A stretch of DNA of 64,000 nt from JABAAW01 sp965216605 (lineage in GTDB: Bacteria; Pseudomonadota; Alphaproteobacteria; JABAAW01), in contig CBDCGG010000002.1 of assembly GCA_965216605.1 (NCBI GenBank), positions 806,001-870,000 of the forward strand. Direction: 5' to 3'. Below the pieces are notes generated by a model. It worked only from the letters and a program-made list of their open reading frames with translations, made no database searches and was not told the DNA's origin. The position numbers and the translations under genes were made by a program. Shown one piece after another: positions 1 to 6,522 of this stretch. How positions within the stretch are numbered: the first letter of the stretch is position 1; each line of letters begins with the position of its first letter.

Positions 1-264
1 GGTGAACTCGCGCGGTGTGCCGTTGGCAGCTTTCACGCCTTGTTTGACCGCTGCCGCCTGTCGATCGAGCGCGATATTGCAAGGTGCTGCCTCGTTCCAG
101 CAGGTTGCCACGCCGACGAAGGGTTGGGCGATCTCTTCTTCCGTCATGCCCATCGCGTAGTAGTAGGAGCGGTGAGGAGCACTCGACGCTCCGACGCTGA
201 CATGGCGCGACGGTAGGTGAGACTTGCCAGAGGCAGAAGATGAGCTAGAGGATGGGGATGACAT
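1..264 (-). CDS. ilvD: Dihydroxy-acid dehydratase, N-terminal part (cut by window edge)
   Basis: Only the first 88 codons are present; the gene runs off the left edge. After a Ser-rich leader of about 15 residues the translation reads RSYYYAMGMTEEEIAQPFVG, then VATCWNEAAPCNIAL. This matches the start of the IlvD/Edd family, including the conserved Cys that binds the Fe-S cluster (PCN). IlvD dehydrates 2,3-dihydroxy-3-methylvalerate or -isovalerate in isoleucine and valine synthesis in the cytoplasm. The start is the ATG at 264-262, with an AAGGAG Shine-Dalgarno a few bases upstream. The low-complexity Ser leader resembles the tails on several other proteins in the window. Confidence 0.9.
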   Translation of the reverse strand, partial: MSSPSSSSSSASGKSHLPSRHVSVGASSAPHRSYYYAMGMTEEEIAQPFVGVATCWNEAAPCNIALDRQAAAVKQGVKAANGTPREFT

Positions 265-318
265 GGCGACTCCTTTTTATTAAGGCTACTAGGAAGAGGG
301 GGAGGGGGAGGGGGAGGG

Positions 319-1647
319 TTATCGTTTCCATGCTGTTGTGCGACAGGCATTGCGGCGGAATTTTTTTCGCACGGCATCGCAGACTTCTTGTGCCGCTTCG
401 GCGTTGATGTAGGGGTGTGCGTAGAGACCGTAGAGGATGCCTCGTGCTGCGTCGTTTTGGCGGACGATGTCGTAGCGTCTTCCTGCGAAGCTGTTGACGA
501 GACTGCGATTCTTGCTGATTTGCTGCCATGCTTGGCGTGCTTGCGACAGCGAGGGATAGCTGCCCAGTAGGACGGCGCTCGTGATGTTTTCGGAGGCAGG
601 GACTGCGTCTGCGGCAGACTCGTCCTGTTGTGGTTCTTCGGACTGCGGCAAGGATTGCGGCAAGGGTTGGGGTTGGGGTTGGGGTTGAGGTTGAGGAACG
701 ATTTGGGGTGAGGTTTCTTGGAATTGTGGGAGGAGGGGAATTCGGTTTTGTTGTTCTTCCAGTGCTTCTTCGAGCATGCGTTTCAGGGGTTCGGTCGTGG
801 GTTGTTCTTGGGCGGGGTTGGCGGAGGGAGCGGAGTCTTGTTGCGGCGCGAAGAAGTCTGAGGGCGGCGCGAAGGGCAGCGGAGCAACGGGCGGCAGGGA
901 GGGTTGGTAGGGTGTGTCGGTTTCTTCTTCGGCGGGGGGTCTGAGGGGGGTGAGGGAGGATGCGCCTCCGAATTCTCCGCCGAATTCGGTCGAGTTTTCT
1001 TGGAAGGCGGCACCTGCAAGCGAGTTGTATCCGATCAGTTGTCTGCGTGTAGCGCGCGAGAGTCCGAGCCCTGGGGTACGGAACTCGACGATTCTAGCGA
1101 TAGCGGGAGCGTATCGGTAGATGAGGGCGTCTGCGTTTTTGCGTTGGCAGAGCACTTCGAAGGTTTTGAAGGTTCCGGCGGGGACGGTTGTTTTTTGTTT
1201 GTCGCCGACGATGCAGTTCCATGTAAAATTTTGTGTGGTGGATTTTGGGGTTTGTCCTTTTGTGTTGGCTGTTTGGGCGTTGAAGCGGGTTTGTTTTCCT
1301 TGCCTGATAGGAAATAGGTTGCCTTTTTTCTGCGAGATTTTTCTTGTTCCGTTTCCGTATCGTTCGCTATCCCAGAGGAGTGCGGGTAGGAAGGGATTAG
1401 TGGAGGTTTCCATGCGTTCGCCCAGATTGCTTTGCCAGCCGAGTCGGTTGCCTTGGATGTGGGTGATTTGCCAGGTTGTTCTGGGGTTCGAGTATGTGAA
1501 GGAGTCTCCGATGGCGAAGCGTTCGGGCGCGGGCAGTTGGAGCAATTTTTTTTGTCGAACATTGCGCTGTCGTGTTTGCTCGTCGGGCTTGGCGCAGGCG
1601 AGGGGCAGCAGGATAAGGAGCAGGATGACGAGGAGGGCGGCACGCAT
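319..1647 (-). CDS. Secreted or lipid-anchored SPOR-domain protein
   Basis: 442 residues. An N-terminal hydrophobic signal (about residues 1-19) ends in LLPLAC; the Cys suggests a lipoprotein, but the -3 position is Pro, so the lipobox is imperfect. Residues about 40-210 form a beta-rich domain with WNCIVGDKQKTTVPAGTFKT; a VPAGTF motif also occurs in DUF3108-like envelope proteins. Residues 230-350 are Pro/Gln/Glu-rich, with an uninterrupted QP repeat. The C-terminal 90 residues (VLLGSYPSLSQARQAWQQI to the end) look like a SPOR domain, which binds denuded septal peptidoglycan. I infer an envelope or division-site role. No Shine-Dalgarno is visible; a TATCAT box lies 7 bases before the ATG. 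Confidence 0.7.
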   Translation of the reverse strand: MRAALLVILLLILLPLACAKPDEQTRQRNVRQKKLLQLPAPERFAIGDSFTYSNPRTTWQITHIQGNRLGWQSNLGERMETSTNPFLPALLWDSERYGNGTRKISQKKGNLFPIRQGKQTRFNAQTANTKGQTPKSTTQNFTWNCIVGDKQKTTVPAGTFKTFEVLCQRKNADALIYRYAPAIARIVEFRTPGLGLSRATRRQLIGYNSLAGAAFQENSTEFGGEFGGASSLTPLRPPAEEETDTPYQPSLPPVAPLPFAPPSDFFAPQQDSAPSANPAQEQPTTEPLKRMLEEALEEQQNRIPLLPQFQETSPQIVPQPQPQPQPQPLPQSLPQSEEPQQDESAADAVPASENITSAVLLGSYPSLSQARQAWQQISKNRSLVNSFAGRRYDIVRQNDAARGILYGLYAHPYINAEAAQEVCDAVRKKFRRNACRTTAWKR

Positions 1648-1690
1648 GGCGATGATGATAGCGTACAGGGGAAAATTTTGTAAGGGGCGG
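1648..1690 (-). promoter_or_regulatory. Candidate leaderless promoter of the SPOR-domain gene
   Basis: On the minus strand CTTACA, an 18-base spacer and TATCAT are followed after 7 bases by the ATG at 1647. Transcription would start at or next to the start codon. This is pattern matching only. Confidence 0.35.
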
Positions 1691-1778
1691 GAGGCTGGGG
1701 GAGACGCTTGACTTTTGGGTGTGGGGTAGTGTAGGGTTTTATTTGGAAGTTAGGTTTGGGGGCAAGGGAGATTGGTCT

Positions 1779-2135
1779 ATGTTAGAGGAAGCAAGAAGAG
1801 TGCCGAATGGGATACCGAGTTTTGACACGCAGCGGGTTATTGATCGGTTGCGGGATGGGGGCTGGGATGAGGGGCAGGCTCGTGCTTTTTGCGATGTTTT
1901 GCGCGAGATTATGGGGAGCCTTGCGACGGCGGGCGAGTTGCGGAGCGTTGAATCTTCGTTGCGGGCTGAGATTAAGCGCGTTGATTCTTCGTTGCGGGCT
2001 GAGATTAAGCGCGTTGAATCTTCATTGCGAGGTGAGATGGCTTCGTTGCGGTTAGTGATGTTGGCGGGGTTTGGATTTTTGGGGGTATTGATTTCTTCGG
2101 TGGGGATATTGGTGGCTTTTTTTGGGGTGGGCTAA
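1779..2135 (+). CDS. DUF1640-like coiled-coil membrane protein (paralogue 1)
   Basis: 118 residues. Begins MLEEARRVPNGIPSFDTQRV, then LRDGGWDEGQARAFCDVLRE, the conserved head of the DUF1640/CCDC90 family (FDT, a Gly-rich turn, QA, LRE). Residues 56-88 are three 11-residue repeats of the type RVESSLRAEIK, encoded by three 33-bp DNA units (1944-2042); this is a right-handed (hendecad) coiled-coil pattern. A single C-terminal membrane helix follows (LVMLAGFGFLGVLISSVGIL). I chose the ATG at 1779 because AAGGGAG precedes it and the family homology starts there. The bacterial function is unknown; eukaryotic relatives include mitochondrial calcium-uniporter regulator proteins. Close paralogues lie at 2361-2687 and 60710-61153. 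Confidence 0.75.
   Translation: MLEEARRVPNGIPSFDTQRVIDRLRDGGWDEGQARAFCDVLREIMGSLATAGELRSVESSLRAEIKRVDSSLRAEIKRVESSLRGEMASLRLVMLAGFGFLGVLISSVGILVAFFGVG
1944..2042. repeat. 33-bp tandem repeat, 3 copies, in DUF1640 paralogue 1
   Basis: Units at 1944-1976, 1977-2009 and 2010-2042, each encoding 11 residues of the coiled coil. The first two are nearly identical; the third diverges at its end. Confidence 0.85.
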
Positions 2136-2174
2136 GCGCATTCTACGCGCTTGAGCGCATAAAGCGCACTGCGT

Positions 2175-2215
2175 GCGATTCTTTTTTGTCGATAAGGCGA
2201 GGAAAACAGAATCGC
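2175..2215. repeat. Inverted repeat GCGATTCT / AGAATCGC
   Basis: Perfect 8-bp arms at 2175-2182 and 2208-2215, separated by 25 bases. It lies just after DUF1640 paralogue 1 and before convergent paralogue 2. A T-run follows the left arm. It could help end transcription, but the loop is long. Confidence 0.4.
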
Positions 2216-2243
2216 CGTGCCGTGCCGTGTTGCGCGCGCGCGA

Positions 2244-2311
2244 GGGGATAAATTCCCCTTGGGGATGAACTCCCCTTGGGGATGAACTCCCCTTGGGGAT
2301 GAACTCCCTTT
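2244..2311. repeat. 17-bp palindromic tandem repeat, 4 copies
   Basis: Four head-to-tail units (2244-2260, 2261-2277, 2278-2294, 2295-2311) of GGGGATGAACTCCCCTT or close variants. Each unit is itself a hairpin (GGGGA...TCCCC). The array sits between two convergent DUF1640 genes. The first unit is almost identical to a sequence at 48151-48168. Confidence 0.9.
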
Positions 2312-2360
2312 GGCGAGGAGGGGGAAGGAGGGGGAAGGATTGCGTGGAGTGGAATTCTCC

Positions 2361-2687
2361 CTAGCCAGTCCCTGATAGCAAACTCGCCGACACAGCCACT
2401 ACCGCCATTAATGTTGCCATCATTGTCGCCATGACAGAAAATCCTATAATCATCATCTGCCGCAAACCCTTCATCTGTTCCTGCATCGCCTGAAACCGTA
2501 CATCCATCTTCTCTTCCAACCTTCGTATCTCCGTCTTGGTCGCAACATCTCGCATAATCTCGCGCAAAACATCGCAAAGCGCACGAGCTTGCCCCTCGTC
2601 CCATCCCCCTTCTCGCAATCGGTCGACAACCCGTTGCGTGTCAAAACTCACCGCTCCATTCGACACTCTTTCTGTTCCTTCCAACAT
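2361..2687 (-). CDS. DUF1640-like coiled-coil membrane protein (paralogue 2)
   Basis: 108 residues. Starts MLEGTERVSNGAVSFDTQRV, then LREGGWDEGQARALCDVLRE, closely matching paralogue 1, to which it is convergent. A non-repetitive coiled coil (TKTEIRRLEEKMDVRFQAMQ) replaces the 11-residue repeats of paralogues 1 and 3. A C-terminal membrane helix follows (MMIIGFSVMATMMATLMAVV). The ATG at 2687 has AAGGAG upstream; an upstream extension to 2786 is open but lacks homology. The function is unknown; by analogy with the family it would be anchored in the inner membrane and oligomeric. Confidence 0.75.
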   Translation of the reverse strand: MLEGTERVSNGAVSFDTQRVVDRLREGGWDEGQARALCDVLREIMRDVATKTEIRRLEEKMDVRFQAMQEQMKGLRQMMIIGFSVMATMMATLMAVVAVSASLLSGTG

Positions 2688-2787
2688 GACGATAATCTCC
2701 TTTTTCCAAAGCCCCAAAACAAATCTCCTGATAACAATACCTGCTCCCCGTCCGAAAGTCAAGCCCACATAGGCACCATAGCGCACG

Positions 2788-2830
2788 GCAATAGCATACG
2801 GCTTGCCGTATGCGTCACCATACTATTGCC
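2788..2830. repeat. Nested intergenic palindrome
   Basis: Inner perfect palindrome GCATACGGCTTGCCGTATGC (2795-2814, 9-bp arms around TT). Outer arms GGCAATAG (2788-2795) and CTATTGCC (2823-2830) enclose it, so the strand can fold into one long or branched hairpin. It sits upstream of DUF1640 paralogue 2 and downstream of smr (both minus strand). The N7-GC-TT-GC-N7 shape recurs at 48169-48217. Confidence 0.8.
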
Positions 2831-2880
2831 GAGTGCGTCCCATAAAACAGCGTGCCATTAAAAAGCACAAGCGCGAGTAT

Positions 2881-3459
2881 CTACCTCTTCCTACGCAGTA
2901 ACACATACCTCGCCCCCGCACCCCCATCCCTAATCTGTGCCTCCTTATGCTCCACAATAATATCCCTGATCTCAACGCTATTCAAAACCGACATAACCTC
3001 CTCACGCACAATACCCCTCCCCTTCCCGCTGATAACTAATACACAGCGACATCCACGCTCATAACAACGCCGCAACCGCATACGCAAAACCTCCCGCGCC
3101 TCGCCCCGAACAAACCCATGTAAATCAATACGCTCCTCTATAACCATCTCCCCTCGACGCAACCTCCGCGCACTTCGCCTGTCTAATCCCACCCCCATTT
3201 TTTTGCCTCGTAATTGTTCCTCTCCCTCCCCCGCGACAGAAGACGACACACTTCCCAACACAACCCTCCTTATCTCTTTCGTTTTCTTTTTCTCGCTCTT
3301 CTCCTTGATTTCTTCCTTGATTTCTTCCTCGATCTCTTCCTCGATTCTGCCCTTGTTTCGCAGCAGATTCTCACGCACGCCGCGCACAACCCTCTGCCAC
3401 AAGTCTTCCCCTTCTCCTGCTTCTTCCTCGTCTTGCGCTTTTTTTTGTCTCTGCGTCAC
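2881..3459 (-). CDS. Smr-domain protein (putative nuclease)
   Basis: 192 residues. The C-terminal 85 residues carry the Smr domain: IDLHGFVRGEAREVLRMRL with the DLHG motif, then VLVISGKGRGIVREEV with the GKG motif. Smr domains of this short type are linked to DNA or RNA nicking and structure-specific nuclease activity. Residues about 40-60 are a charged repeat (EEEIEEEIKEEIKEK), encoded by a 12-bp tandem repeat. I chose the GTG at 3459 because it overlaps the xthA stop codon by four bases (GTGA), a coupling pattern used repeatedly here; homology does not extend further upstream. Forms an operon with xthA, which suggests a DNA-repair context. Confidence 0.8.
   Translation of the reverse strand: MTQRQKKAQDEEEAGEGEDLWQRVVRGVRENLLRNKGRIEEEIEEEIKEEIKEKSEKKKTKEIRRVVLGSVSSSVAGEGEEQLRGKKMGVGLDRRSARRLRRGEMVIEERIDLHGFVRGEAREVLRMRLRRCYERGCRCVLVISGKGRGIVREEVMSVLNSVEIRDIIVEHKEAQIRDGGAGARYVLLRRKR
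3301..3348. repeat. 12-bp tandem repeat in smr
   Basis: Four imperfect units of TCCTTGATTTCT type on the plus strand. They encode the acidic/Lys period-4 stretch of the Smr protein. Confidence 0.75.
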
Positions 3460-4265
3460 GGCAGGAGAAACTCCGCCAACACAGGTACATGGTCGGAGGG
3501 TTGCTGCCATCCGCGTGCTTCTGTCAGTATTTCGGTGGAATCCAAGCCTTTCGCTAAAGTCTCGTTTGCCCAAATGTGATCGAGCCTGCGCCCGTAGTTT
3601 TCTTCCCAAGGTCGTCGATAGCTCCACCAAGTGTAGATTTTTTCAGGGGGAGGATTTTTCTTTCGTAGCACATCGCACCAGCCTCGCGCGTTTTGTGCGC
3701 GTGTGAAGCGTTCTACCTCTTCAGGGGTGTGCGAGACGACCTGCAGCATTTTTTCGTGATTCCACACATCGGAGGGCAGCGGAGCAATGTTAAGATCGCC
3801 GAGCAAGACGCAAGGTTGCTCTCCTTTGGCATCGGGGAAGTGTTGGCTTATTTCTTCGACGAAGTTGAGTTTGTGCGCGAACTTCGGATTTTTCACGGCA
3901 TCGGCGACATAGCCTCCCGCAGGCACATAGAGGTTATGCACCTTGAGCGTTGTGTTCGGCAGAGTGATGCAAGCCGAGAGATGGCGCGTGTCTTGCTTGT
4001 TGCAAAAGGCGATATGCGAAACAGAGGCGATCGGATACTTCGAAAGGATGGCAACGCCGTTGTAGGATTTCTCGCCACGAACGCGTTGGTGCGGAAAGCC
4101 CATGGCGGCGATGGGCTCAAAGGGAAAGAGCGCGTCTTGCACCTTCGTTTCTTGCAAGCAGAGTATATCGGGGCGCAGCTGAGCTACCACGCGCGCAAGG
4201 CTAGGTAGGCGCAGGCGGACGGAGTTGATGTTCCAAGTGGCGATACGGAGCGTGCAAGATGTCAT
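3456..4265 (-). CDS. xthA: Exodeoxyribonuclease III (AP endonuclease)
   Basis: 269 residues, the usual family length. Motifs of the exonuclease III / AP endonuclease fold appear in order: RIATWNINSVRLRL near the start, LCLQETK (metal-binding Glu), GVAILSK, LGDLNIAP (catalytic Asp/Asn) and the terminal SDHVPVLAEF (catalytic Asp-His). It cleaves DNA at abasic sites and removes 3'-blocking groups in base-excision repair. The ATG at 4265 fits homology; an upstream ATG at 4310 would add 15 residues unlike the family. There is no Shine-Dalgarno, but an extended -10 (TGCTACCCT) lies 7 bases before the ATG, so the mRNA may be leaderless. smr follows with a 4-base overlap. Confidence 0.95.
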   Translation of the reverse strand: MTSCTLRIATWNINSVRLRLPSLARVVAQLRPDILCLQETKVQDALFPFEPIAAMGFPHQRVRGEKSYNGVAILSKYPIASVSHIAFCNKQDTRHLSACITLPNTTLKVHNLYVPAGGYVADAVKNPKFAHKLNFVEEISQHFPDAKGEQPCVLLGDLNIAPLPSDVWNHEKMLQVVSHTPEEVERFTRAQNARGWCDVLRKKNPPPEKIYTWWSYRRPWEENYGRRLDHIWANETLAKGLDSTEILTEARGWQQPSDHVPVLAEFLLP

Positions 4266-4299
4266 AAACAGCAGGGTAGCACGGATTGCTCGCGCCTTT

Positions 4300-4371
4300 A
4301 CGATTCGCATGCAAGATTCACTTTATGATTCATATTATGATTCACATTAGGATTCATATTATGATTCACTT
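4300..4371. repeat. 12-bp tandem repeat array upstream of outer-membrane genes
   Basis: Six consecutive 12-bp units with a GATTCA core at fixed spacing: degenerate 4300-4311, then 4312-4323, 4324-4335, 4336-4347, 4348-4359 and 4360-4371. The best four read TATGATTCAYAT, with TAGGATTCATAT as one variant. It lies in the divergent promoter region between xthA and the first beta-barrel gene, about 60 bases before that gene's start. A regulator-binding array is plausible; slippage without function is the alternative. Confidence 0.85.
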
Positions 4372-4428
4372 GGCATGCTTCTTGCGAAGAAAGAGGCGTG
4401 TAGTTTTCTAGTAGTAGAGAGGAATCCA

Positions 4429-5121
4429 ATGTTTGCAGTTTCTACCCTTCGGCTTTGTCGTGTTGCCTTGTTGGTTGCGGTGAGCCTTTTCTTCGCGCTC
4501 GTGCCTGTGCGCGCCAAAGCTTGGTATGTCGGCGTAGACGGATACTACGGCGGCTTGGGCGTCGATGGATTTATCGACGACTTCTTTGCTGTGATCGATG
4601 AAAACCGACCCACATTCCACGGCGGCGGTGGGAGAGTCGTTTTCGGCGTTGGAAAAAAATGGGTGACGGAGTTTTCTATAGGTGTTCATCAAGGTTTGCA
4701 ATTTGAGATCGACAACAGTCCGAGCTCGCAAAGTATTCTGCAAGGTTTTTTGGATGATGTTATCGCAAACAGACCCGTTTCCTTCACTGTCGCGCAACTT
4801 TCGGGCGGTGCGCGTAAAATCACGAAAACGATTTATGGCACCGTTGGCATAGAAGGCAGGTATTTCGTCTTCGGCGATTTCGCCTACGACCCCGATGTTC
4901 CCAACGACCTCTACTTTGGTATTGGCGGGCAATGGGCTTACCCCAGTTTTGTAGAAAATGTTTCCTATATCTCCGCCATTCCCTCGATGACGCTGACAAC
5001 GGGATACACACGCCGTCTCACGCGCTCGCTGTTTATGGATTTTGGTTTAGAGGTCGCCGTTGTTCCCGTGCCGCCGTCTAATATCATCAACGGCAAAATA
5101 GGGTTAAAATACGCTTTCTGA
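4429..5121 (+). CDS. Small outer-membrane beta-barrel protein (paralogue 1)
   Basis: 230 residues. An N-terminal signal peptide (LLVAVSLFFALVPVRAKA, cleavage probably after AKA) is followed by alternating hydrophobic/polar strands (WYVGVDGYYGG, GVGKKWVTEFSIGVH, LYFGIGGQWAYP). It ends NGKIGLKYAF, a terminal Phe with alternating hydrophobics like the BAM-recognised signal. The ATG at 4429 is preceded by AGAGAGGA; an earlier ATG at 4375 would put 18 residues before the signal. It shares the pattern YFGIG..., TTGYTRRLTRSLFMDFGLE with the next two genes, so the three are tandem paralogues. No known family is recognised. Acts in the outer membrane by inference. Confidence 0.7.
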   Translation: MFAVSTLRLCRVALLVAVSLFFALVPVRAKAWYVGVDGYYGGLGVDGFIDDFFAVIDENRPTFHGGGGRVVFGVGKKWVTEFSIGVHQGLQFEIDNSPSSQSILQGFLDDVIANRPVSFTVAQLSGGARKITKTIYGTVGIEGRYFVFGDFAYDPDVPNDLYFGIGGQWAYPSFVENVSYISAIPSMTLTTGYTRRLTRSLFMDFGLEVAVVPVPPSNIINGKIGLKYAF

Positions 5122-5207
5122 AAGCGGTGCTGAACCTATTGTCGAACGCTGTTATTCGATTCTTTGCTGTCAATTTTTCGTGAAGTTGCAAATACCCTGC
5201 CGTTTCG

Positions 5208-5216
5208 TGTTACTAT
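5208..5216 (+). promoter_or_regulatory. Extended -10 promoter for beta-barrel paralogue 2
   Basis: TGT-TACTAT matches the TGN-TANNNT extended -10 form. A weak TTGCAA sits 19 bases upstream. The predicted start near 5223 gives a leader of about 38 bases. Confidence 0.45.
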
Positions 5217-5220
5217 GCTA

Positions 5221-5235
5221 GTTGTAGATTACAAC
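5221..5235. promoter_or_regulatory. Operator-like palindrome at the predicted transcription start
   Basis: GTTGTA-GAT-TACAAC, perfect 6-bp arms. It begins 5 bases after the -10 box and covers the predicted start site, the usual position for a repressor operator. Confidence 0.45.
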
Positions 5236-5260
5236 AACTTCTAGTTTCGGAGAACATTCC

Positions 5261-5860
5261 ATGAAAACTCCCATGAAAACAAGGTATAAAACATTGACAA
5301 CCAGCAGCGTTCCGAACAAGTTTTGGGGCATCGCGTTGGCTTTCCTGCTCGGTTTTTTGCTGTTTGTGCCGCAGAGCGCGCGCGGCGGCGAGATTGCCGT
5401 GCTCGGTGGCTACAATTTGCTAGGGCAGAGCGCGTCGTCGCCTTCCGCCAAAATTTCGCTCTCTTTTGGTAAGCGTGTCGTTTTTGATTTCAACGGCGGG
5501 GTCATCTTCACCGATTCCGATCATATATGCTTCGCTGAGCTCAGCAAATCATTTGATGCGACAGATAAAATCGATGATTTGAAGCCTCTGAAGGGCAACC
5601 AGCGTTACAGCGTCGGGTTGGAGATACGCACATTCATCCGCAAATCCAGCAAACAGAACAATGTCTACTTGGGTGTAGGTGCTGACTGGTTGCCGCAATT
5701 GGAGACTTACTATCCCGGTGTCAAAGCTGTTACGGGGTATCAGCTCTCCTTGTTGAAAAAGAGAAACCTCGTCATGCGTTTAGGCGCAGAGTATTACCTT
5801 TACGGCGTGGTACCTAGCAATCCTCTCTCGCTCACGACCTCTTTGGGTTATAGATTTTAG
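5261..5860 (+). CDS. Small outer-membrane beta-barrel protein (paralogue 2)
   Basis: 199 residues. A signal peptide begins after a basic leader of about 22 residues (FWGIALAFLLGFLLFVPQSARG). Strand-like segments follow: KISLSFGKRVVFDFNGGV, VYLGVGADWLP, LVMRLGAEYYLYGV; the end LSLTTSLGYRF is a typical barrel C-terminus. The middle (DSDHICFAELSKSF...KGNQRY) may be a surface loop. CGGAGA lies 9 bases before the ATG at 5261; an in-frame ATG at 5273 is the alternative. It aligns with the next gene over the C-terminal half (PGVKAVTGYQLSL against PGVRIGGGYALRL). The role is unknown. Confidence 0.7.
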   Translation: MKTPMKTRYKTLTTSSVPNKFWGIALAFLLGFLLFVPQSARGGEIAVLGGYNLLGQSASSPSAKISLSFGKRVVFDFNGGVIFTDSDHICFAELSKSFDATDKIDDLKPLKGNQRYSVGLEIRTFIRKSSKQNNVYLGVGADWLPQLETYYPGVKAVTGYQLSLLKKRNLVMRLGAEYYLYGVVPSNPLSLTTSLGYRF

Positions 5861-5869
5861 GCGAACACG

Positions 5870-6409
5870 ATGCGTGCTGTTTTCTTACGTTGTTGTGCTT
5901 TTGTTCTCTTGGCGGGGGGGATATTGCTTTTTGCCAGCGTGGTGCAAACGCGGATAGCGCAGGCGTGGTTTGTTTCTATTGATGGCTCTGTTTCGCCTTT
6001 GTCGGAGCCGTTGGCGGGACGTGTCAAGCTTGCTTCGGGGATAACTAAGGGGCATTGGCAGTTTGAGGGATCGCTCAGTTTTATTCCTGTCGAGGCTTTT
6101 ATTCTTTACAAGGGCGGCAGTGGTAGCGTTAATGAGATGCCTGTGGATTATCCTGTTTTCTTGGGTTTGGGTTCGCGTTATTATATTTTATCGCGCACTC
6201 CTTATGCGAAGCGGCATGATATGTATGCGGGGGCGGGGGTAGATTTTCCGATTATAGCGGAGAGTTTTTTGCCGGGGGTTAGAATTGGGGGGGGGTATGC
6301 TTTACGCCTTAATCGCAAGCTTATTATGGAGATGGGGGTTGATTATTATTTTTATGGTGCTTTGACTAACGAGGTATTTTTGGGGTTGGGGTTTAAGGGG
6401 ATTTTTTAG
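5870..6409 (+). CDS. Small outer-membrane beta-barrel protein (paralogue 3)
   Basis: 179 residues. Signal peptide CAFVLLAGGILLFASVVQTRIAQA↓WF; the AQAWF/AKAWY junction is shared with paralogue 1. Strands: VKLASGITKGHWQFEGSLSF, YPVFLGLGSRYYIL, MYAGAGVDFPII, LIMEMGVDYYFYGAL; it ends LGLGFKGIF. It starts 9 bases after paralogue 2, so the two probably share an mRNA. The second half is richer in G and T and uses more T-ending codons than paralogues 1 and 2, which suggests a separate history or mutational patch. It is assigned to the outer membrane by topology only. Confidence 0.68.
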   Translation: MRAVFLRCCAFVLLAGGILLFASVVQTRIAQAWFVSIDGSVSPLSEPLAGRVKLASGITKGHWQFEGSLSFIPVEAFILYKGGSGSVNEMPVDYPVFLGLGSRYYILSRTPYAKRHDMYAGAGVDFPIIAESFLPGVRIGGGYALRLNRKLIMEMGVDYYFYGALTNEVFLGLGFKGIF

Positions 6410-6460
6410 TTGCGCTTGCGCTGTGGTAGAGGCAACACGCGCTTTATTTAATTAGGGAAC

Positions 6461-6505
6461 GCAAAACATCGCGTGCGTAGCCTCTTGCTCAAAAGCGCGA
6501 GGCTT
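6461..6505. repeat. Truncated copy of a dispersed intergenic element
   Basis: The 21 bases at 6461-6481 recur exactly, inverted, at 48231-48251. Twelve bases later GCGCGAGGCTT (6494-6504) matches half of the palindrome at 48169-48188, in the same relative order. It sits in the 113-base spacer before comM. Confidence 0.8.
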
Positions 6506-6516
6506 TGTGCTATAAC
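6485..6516 (+). promoter_or_regulatory. Candidate leaderless promoter of comM
   Basis: TTGCTC (6485-6490), a 20-base spacer, and TATAAC (6511-6516). The A of the comM ATG is 7 bases beyond the box, at the expected +1. The -10 is strong; the spacer is long. Confidence 0.5.
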
Positions 6517-6522
6517 AAGCGC

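Noticed and set aside
4300..4371. CRISPR array
   Set aside because: Units are contiguous 12-mers without spacers, and there is no cas gene in the window.
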